The notes under the pieces are model-generated. The model saw nothing but the letters and a program-made list of their open reading frames with translations. It did no database searches and had not been told where the DNA came from. A stretch of DNA of 26,049 bases from IDS-8 sp965651325 (GTDB lineage: Bacteria > Pseudomonadota > Gammaproteobacteria > Steroidobacterales > Woeseiaceae), in NCBI GenBank assembly GCA_965651325.1, contig CBFGSB010000022.1, forward strand, positions 1 through 26,049, given 5' to 3'. A program made the position numbers and the translations under genes. Position 1 is the stretch's first letter, and each line of letters starts with the position of its first letter. Below, in pieces: positions 22,284 to 26,049 of this stretch.

Positions 22284-22329
22284 TGGTGGGCGGTAGTGGG
22301 ATCGAACCACTGACCCCTGCCGTGTGAAA
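22284..22329 (-). repeat. Right attachment core inside tRNA-Val
   Basis: This is the 3' part of the tRNA gene, from the encoded CCA to the anticodon loop, matching the left core in 45 of 46 positions. The identity ends at the 5' side of the anticodon loop, a common place for strand exchange by tRNA-targeting integrases. This copy was probably brought by the element and rebuilds the tRNA. Confidence 0.9.
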
Positions 22330-22358
22330 GCAGTGCTCTACCGCTGAGCTAACCGCCC
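22284..22358 (-). tRNA. tRNA-Val(CAC)
   Basis: The minus strand folds into a full cloverleaf of 75 bases with the CCA end encoded. The acceptor stem is GGGCGGT with ACCGCCC, the D arm GCTC/GAGC, the anticodon stem CTGCT/GGCAG around the loop TTCACAC (anticodon CAC, codon GUG), and the T arm AGTGG/CCACT with loop TTCGATC. The gene is the integration site of the element to its left; its 3' part is shared with 12320-12365. A clear promoter lies upstream, so it should still be expressed. Confidence 0.95.
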
Positions 22359-22374
22359 CTCCGGAAGGGCGCCA

Positions 22375-22403
22375 AGTCTAGACGCCCGGCCAGCGGATGA
22401 CAA
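22375..22403 (-). promoter_or_regulatory. tRNA-Val promoter
   Basis: On the minus strand TTGTCA (-35) is spaced exactly 17 bp from TAGACT (-10). The expected start lies about ten bases before the tRNA. The remaining gap up to 22591 shows no gene. Confidence 0.65.
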
Positions 22404-22591
22404 TTCCCGTTTCGCCGCTGGCGGCCGGCCTGCGCAGCCACGTGACCTTGATTCAGAGGTCTCGGCGCGACTGCGTGAGGGCACCTGAGGGAGAGACTCG
22501 ACGCGCCGCTAAACCAATTGCCACTCCCGACGCATCTCACTGACGAGGCGGGCGCTGTTTTGCCCCGCTGTCACCGACAAGGAGGCTGGCG

Positions 22592-24781
22592 TTGCCGGGA
22601 AGCAAGCACACCCTGTGGGCATTTGCCGCTATCACGCAGCTGACGATGGCGGCCGCGGAATCACGCGGAGCGCCTCCAGGCCGGGCGACAGCCGCGCAGG
22701 TTGAACCTGGCGCGATCGCGCTCGACGGGCGGTTGGATGAAGCCGCCTGGGAGCGCGCGGTAGTGTTCGAGCTCACACAGCAGGAACCGCATCCCGGTGC
22801 GCCGACGCCGTTCAGGACCGAAGTGCGCGTCCTGCATGACGGGCAGCACCTCTATTTCGGGTTCGTGAACCACGACCCGCGGCCGGAAAACATTGCGGTC
22901 CACACACTGCAGCGCGATGCCAGCGACGAGGGCGACGACAAGGTCACCATCGTGCTGGATACGTCCGGTGCGCGCCGCCTGGGCTACTGGTTCGAAGTCA
23001 ATGCCGGCGGCGCGCGCAGCGACGGCTTGAACGTCAACGGGACGACCGAGGACAACTGGAACGGTCTCTGGGATGCGGCCGTGGCGCGCCTGCCGACAGG
23101 CTGGACGGCGGAGATCGCGATCTCGGCGCAGAGCCTGCAGTTCGACGCGGAGCTCGAGGCCTGGGGCCTGAACGTCGGCCGCTACGTGCCGCGCGAGCAG
23201 GTGTCGCTGCGCTGGGCGGGTATCACGCTCGATTCGGATATTTCCGATCTGCGGCGCGCGGGGGAGCTGCGCGGCCTCGACGGGCTCCAGCAGGGCGTCG
23301 GCTTCGCGGTGCGCCCGTACGCGCTCGCGCGCTACAACAGTGCAGGCGGCAGCGATTCGTCGGGCGACGTCGGTGTCGGTATCAAGTACAGCTTCACGCC
23401 ACAGCTCGAAGGGATGGTCGCGATCAACCCGGATTTCGCCGAAGCCGAGGCGGAGCAGGGGCGGGTGAACCTCAGCCGCTTCTCGCTGTTCTTTCCGGAG
23501 AAGCGCCCCTTCTTCCTGGAAGGCTCCAACCTGTTCGAGTTCGGCTACGGCCTGAACATCGGCGACGACGGCAATCTCAGCACGCAGTTCATCCCATATT
23601 TCTCGCGCCGCATCGGGCTGGTCGACGGGCAGGTGGTGCCGATCGATGCCGGCGCGAAGATGATCGGGCGCGTGGGTGACCTCTCGATCGGGCTCCTGGA
23701 CGTCGAAACCGGCGATGCCGCCGCCGCGCCGTCGACCAACCTCGCGGTCGCGCGCGCCGCCTACGACGTGAACGACGAGTTCCGCCTCGGCACGCTCCTG
23801 ACGCACGGCGATCCTACCGGGCTCGCCGACAACAGCTACGCCGGCCTCGACGGCGTGTGGCGCACCTCGGAGTTCCGGGGCGACAAGAACCTCACGATTT
23901 CCGGCTGGTACGGCCGTTCCTACGGCGATCTCGCGCCGGGCGACGCGGACGGCTACGGCGCCGCCATCGAGTACCCGAACGACCTGTGGTACGCCTTCCT
24001 CAAGGTGAACGAGTTCGGGGACGCGCTGGACCCGGCGCTCGGCTTCCTGCCGCGACCCGGCAGCCGCCAGTACCTGGGGATTGCGCTGTTCCGGCCGCGG
24101 CCGCAGGGCGGCGTGTTCGACTTCGTACGGCAGTTCGAGTTCGGGGGCGAGTACATCCAGGTGGACGACCTGGAGGGCATTCCCGAGAGCAAGGAGCTCG
24201 CGCTCCTGCCGTTCCGGATGACCACGGAATCCGGCTACTACTTCGACCCGGTTTTCCTGGCGGACTACGAGGCCCTGGAGGAGCCGTTCACCATTGCGCC
24301 CGGCGTGACCATCCCCGCGGGCGAGTACCATTTCAACCGCTACATCCTGCGCGGCAACACGCCCGAATCCCGGCCGCTGGTGTTCTACGCGAACGTGAGC
24401 GCCGGCGACTTCTACACGGGCACCATCAAGACGGCGTCCGCCGAGGTCAGGTGGACGTCGCCCGACGGGCGGCTGCAGCTTGGCATCGACAACGAGAACA
24501 ACTTCGGCTACCTGCCGCAAGGCGACTTCATCATCCGCCTCACGCAGCTCGAGGCCGCCTGGTCGTTCACGCCCGACCTCGCGGTGTCGGCTTTCGCGCA
24601 GCACGACTCCCTGACCGACGAGATCGGCATCAACGCGCGGCTGCAGTGGATCATCCAGCCGGGGCGGGAGCTGTTCGTGGTGTTCAACCATGGCATCGAG
24701 CCACAGCTCGGCGACCTGAACCGGACGCCGCCGACCGGCAATGCGGTGATCGTCAAGCTGCGCTGGGATACATACTGGTAA
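22592..24781 (+). CDS. DUF5916 family protein with CBM9-like N-terminal domain
   Basis: A TTG start at 22592 is supported by a strong AAGGAGG eight bases upstream and by a signal peptide directly after it (HTLWAFAAITQLTMAAAES). The 729-residue protein has a CBM9-like domain at about 35-215 (IALDGRLDEAAWERA, LYFGFVNHDPRPENIAVH, TGWTAEIAISAQSLQF). The rest is DUF5916-type, with the recognisable FFPEKRPFFLEGSNLFEFG and a series of alternating beta strands ending in an aromatic residue (KLRWDTYW), as in outer-membrane barrels. This suggests an outer-membrane protein. The substrate and function of the family are not established. It stands alone between the tRNA and the TolB/TPR gene. Confidence 0.88.
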   Translation: MPGSKHTLWAFAAITQLTMAAAESRGAPPGRATAAQVEPGAIALDGRLDEAAWERAVVFELTQQEPHPGAPTPFRTEVRVLHDGQHLYFGFVNHDPRPENIAVHTLQRDASDEGDDKVTIVLDTSGARRLGYWFEVNAGGARSDGLNVNGTTEDNWNGLWDAAVARLPTGWTAEIAISAQSLQFDAELEAWGLNVGRYVPREQVSLRWAGITLDSDISDLRRAGELRGLDGLQQGVGFAVRPYALARYNSAGGSDSSGDVGVGIKYSFTPQLEGMVAINPDFAEAEAEQGRVNLSRFSLFFPEKRPFFLEGSNLFEFGYGLNIGDDGNLSTQFIPYFSRRIGLVDGQVVPIDAGAKMIGRVGDLSIGLLDVETGDAAAAPSTNLAVARAAYDVNDEFRLGTLLTHGDPTGLADNSYAGLDGVWRTSEFRGDKNLTISGWYGRSYGDLAPGDADGYGAAIEYPNDLWYAFLKVNEFGDALDPALGFLPRPGSRQYLGIALFRPRPQGGVFDFVRQFEFGGEYIQVDDLEGIPESKELALLPFRMTTESGYYFDPVFLADYEALEEPFTIAPGVTIPAGEYHFNRYILRGNTPESRPLVFYANVSAGDFYTGTIKTASAEVRWTSPDGRLQLGIDNENNFGYLPQGDFIIRLTQLEAAWSFTPDLAVSAFAQHDSLTDEIGINARLQWIIQPGRELFVVFNHGIEPQLGDLNRTPPTGNAVIVKLRWDTYW

Positions 24782-24818
24782 GCCACCCGCACGCGAAGAA
24801 ACGTGCGAAAATCCGGGC

Positions 24819-26049
24819 ATGGCTCGCCCATTGGCCCTCGCAAGGATCGATCGCTTCTACCGGGAGCTCCGCCGGCGCAAGGTCATACGTGTCGCGGCCT
24901 TTTACATCGTGTGCGCGTGGGTTGCGATCGAGGTCGCCTCCGTCATCTTCCCGGAGCTCCTGCTGCCCGCCTGGAGCGTGCGCCTCGTCATCCTGCTCGC
25001 GCTCATCGCGTTCCCGTTCGTCGTCGCACTCGCGTGGATCTTCGACCTGACGCCCTCCGGCGTGCAGCGGACGCCCGAGCTTGCACTCGACAATGCGGCG
25101 CCGGCCGCGCTGGCGGCGCCCGTGGCGCGCCCGCAGCGCTCCCTCGCCGTGCTGCCGTTCCGCAACATCGGCGGCGACAAGGAAGACGACTATTTTTGCG
25201 AAGGGCTGGCCGAGGACCTGCTGAACGTCCTCTCGAAGGTGGAGGGATTGCGGGTCGCCGCCCGCAGCTCCGCATTCGCGTTCCGGGATGGCACGAGCGA
25301 CGTACGCACGATCGGCGAGAAGCTGAACGTGGCGAACGTGCTGGAAGGCAGCGTGCGCCGGAACGGCGGGCGCCTGCGCATTGCCGTGCGTCTGCTCGAC
25401 ACTGCCGATGGTTTCCAGCGCTGGACGGAGGTCTTCGACCGGGAACCCGGCGATATCTTCCGGATCCAGGACGAAATCTCGCGTGCGGTGTTCGACGCGC
25501 TCGACATCGAGGTGTACGGCGGCAAGCGCCCGCGCTTCGTGCCGGGCACGCGCGATACCCAAGCCTACAACCTCTACCTCATCGGCCGTCACCACTTCCA
25601 CAGGCGCACAGAGGAATCGTTGCGCAACGCCTTGCGCTATTTCGAGCAGGCGAGCGAGCGCGATCCGCAGTTCGCGCTGGCGTATACCGGGCTCGCGGAT
25701 TCGTACTCGCTCCTGAGCGCGAGCGGCGAGAGCTACGGGCAGATACCGGTGGAGGAAGCGATCGCGCGCGCCGCTCCGCTGATCGACCGCGCGCTGGAGA
25801 TCGATCCGCGCCTGGCCGAGGCCCACGCCTCGTTGGGGTACCTTTATCGGCTGCGCCAGGACCCGGTGGCCGCGGAACGGGCATTGCGCCGGGCGCTCGA
25901 GCTGAACCCGGACTACTCGACGGCGCGTTCGTGGCTGGGCATCACCCTGACGGACCTCGGGCGGTTGCGCGAGGCGCGCGCGGAGTTCGAGCGGGCGTAC
26001 GAGGCCGACCCGCTGTCGCCCATCATCGGCTGCAACCTCGCTTACTCGC
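24819..26049 (+). CDS. TolB-like / TPR membrane protein, cut by window edge
   Basis: From the ATG at 24819 the frame is open to the window end (410 residues visible). The cytosolic N-terminus RFYRELRRRKVIRVAAFY is the usual opening of this family. Two membrane helices follow (about 24-45 and 53-74), then a TolB-like/FlgO-type domain (about 105-235: SLAVLPFRNIGGDKEDDYFCEGLAEDLL split over strands, and NVLEGSVRRNGGRLRIAVRLLD). TPR repeats start at about residue 255 (YNLYLIGRHHFHRR, ALAYTGLADSYSLL, AEAHASLGYLYRLR). Relatives often carry a DNA-binding or adenylate cyclase domain in front; here none is present. Function is unknown, probably protein-protein contact at the membrane. The gap of 37 bp to the DUF5916 gene suggests possible cotranscription. 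Confidence 0.85.
   Translation, partial: MARPLALARIDRFYRELRRRKVIRVAAFYIVCAWVAIEVASVIFPELLLPAWSVRLVILLALIAFPFVVALAWIFDLTPSGVQRTPELALDNAAPAALAAPVARPQRSLAVLPFRNIGGDKEDDYFCEGLAEDLLNVLSKVEGLRVAARSSAFAFRDGTSDVRTIGEKLNVANVLEGSVRRNGGRLRIAVRLLDTADGFQRWTEVFDREPGDIFRIQDEISRAVFDALDIEVYGGKRPRFVPGTRDTQAYNLYLIGRHHFHRRTEESLRNALRYFEQASERDPQFALAYTGLADSYSLLSASGESYGQIPVEEAIARAAPLIDRALEIDPRLAEAHASLGYLYRLRQDPVAAERALRRALELNPDYSTARSWLGITLTDLGRLREARAEFERAYEADPLSPIIGCNLAYS

Larger units (their letters stand above)
12320..22329. mobile_element. Integrative element of about 10 kb in tRNA-Val(CAC)
   Basis: A 46-bp direct repeat with one mismatch bounds the region. The right copy is the 3' part of an intact tRNA-Val gene, and the left copy is a detached 3' part without the rest of the tRNA. 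One repeat-to-repeat unit is 9,964 bp. The right end carries a three-gene integration module whose last recombinase stops 31 bp from the tRNA, the standard arrangement for tRNA-targeting elements. Related 24-25 bp repeats lie 93 bp and 63 bp inside the two cores. There are no conjugation, replication or phage structural genes, so self-transfer is not expected. It is a small genomic island or satellite-like element with a signalling cargo. Confidence 0.9.

Noticed and set aside
22661..24820. Minus-strand open frame of 719 codons opposite the DUF5916 gene
   Set aside because: Shadow frame. The plus strand carries a signal peptide, a ribosome binding site and recognisable family motifs.

Overview
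This is a high-GC bacterial window whose gene families point to a gammaproteobacterium. They include a BlaR1-type peptidase fused to a TonB-C domain, a DUF5916 outer-membrane-type protein, a TolB-like/TPR protein, an ALDH8-type dehydrogenase and an ABA4-like protein. A Steroidobacter/Xanthomonadales-like relative would fit, but that placement is inference from family content and gene style; no phylogenetic marker was tested.

Left chromosomal part (1-12319). An ABC-F ATPase (cut by the window edge) is divergent from a blaI-blaR1 style regulatory pair that has a double BlaI-type operator. Next comes a minus-strand pair (ALDH8-like aldehyde dehydrogenase, then a cyclase-family hydrolase) that may serve aromatic or kynurenine catabolism, followed by a ZIP metal transporter and an HDOD protein. 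Then comes an ECF sigma / anti-sigma / HEAT-repeat operon, a TetR regulator divergent from a two-gene membrane-protein operon (ABA4-like plus an unknown), and an unrecognised single-TM proline-rich protein.

Central part (12320-22329): an integrated element of about 10 kb. A complete tRNA-Val(CAC) gene stands at the right edge. A 46-bp copy of its 3' part (one mismatch) stands about 10 kb to the left in the same orientation, the classic mark of tyrosine-recombinase insertion into a tRNA 3' end. At the right end is a three-gene module: an Integrase_1-type recombinase, an AlpA/excisionase-like protein and a second tyrosine recombinase that ends 31 bp from the tRNA. Similar 24-25 bp repeats, probably integrase arm sites, lie just inside both ends. 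The cargo is a signalling set: a solo CheB methylesterase with a zinc-ribbon tail, divergent from a giant CheB-CheR-PAS-kinase-receiver protein, followed by a small histidine kinase broken by a one-base frameshift. A HigA antitoxin remnant lies near the left end. Between the cargo and the integrases is about 0.8 kb without a convincing gene, unusually rich in hairpins; I read the part next to the integrase as a candidate structured RNA leader.

Right chromosomal part (22359-26049): the tRNA-Val promoter, a DUF5916 protein with a CBM9-like N-terminus, and a TolB-like/TPR membrane protein cut by the window edge.

Several chromosomal genes (ABC-F, ALDH, ZIP) and possibly the giant kinase have a good -10 box only 6-9 bp before the start codon, suggesting leaderless transcripts.
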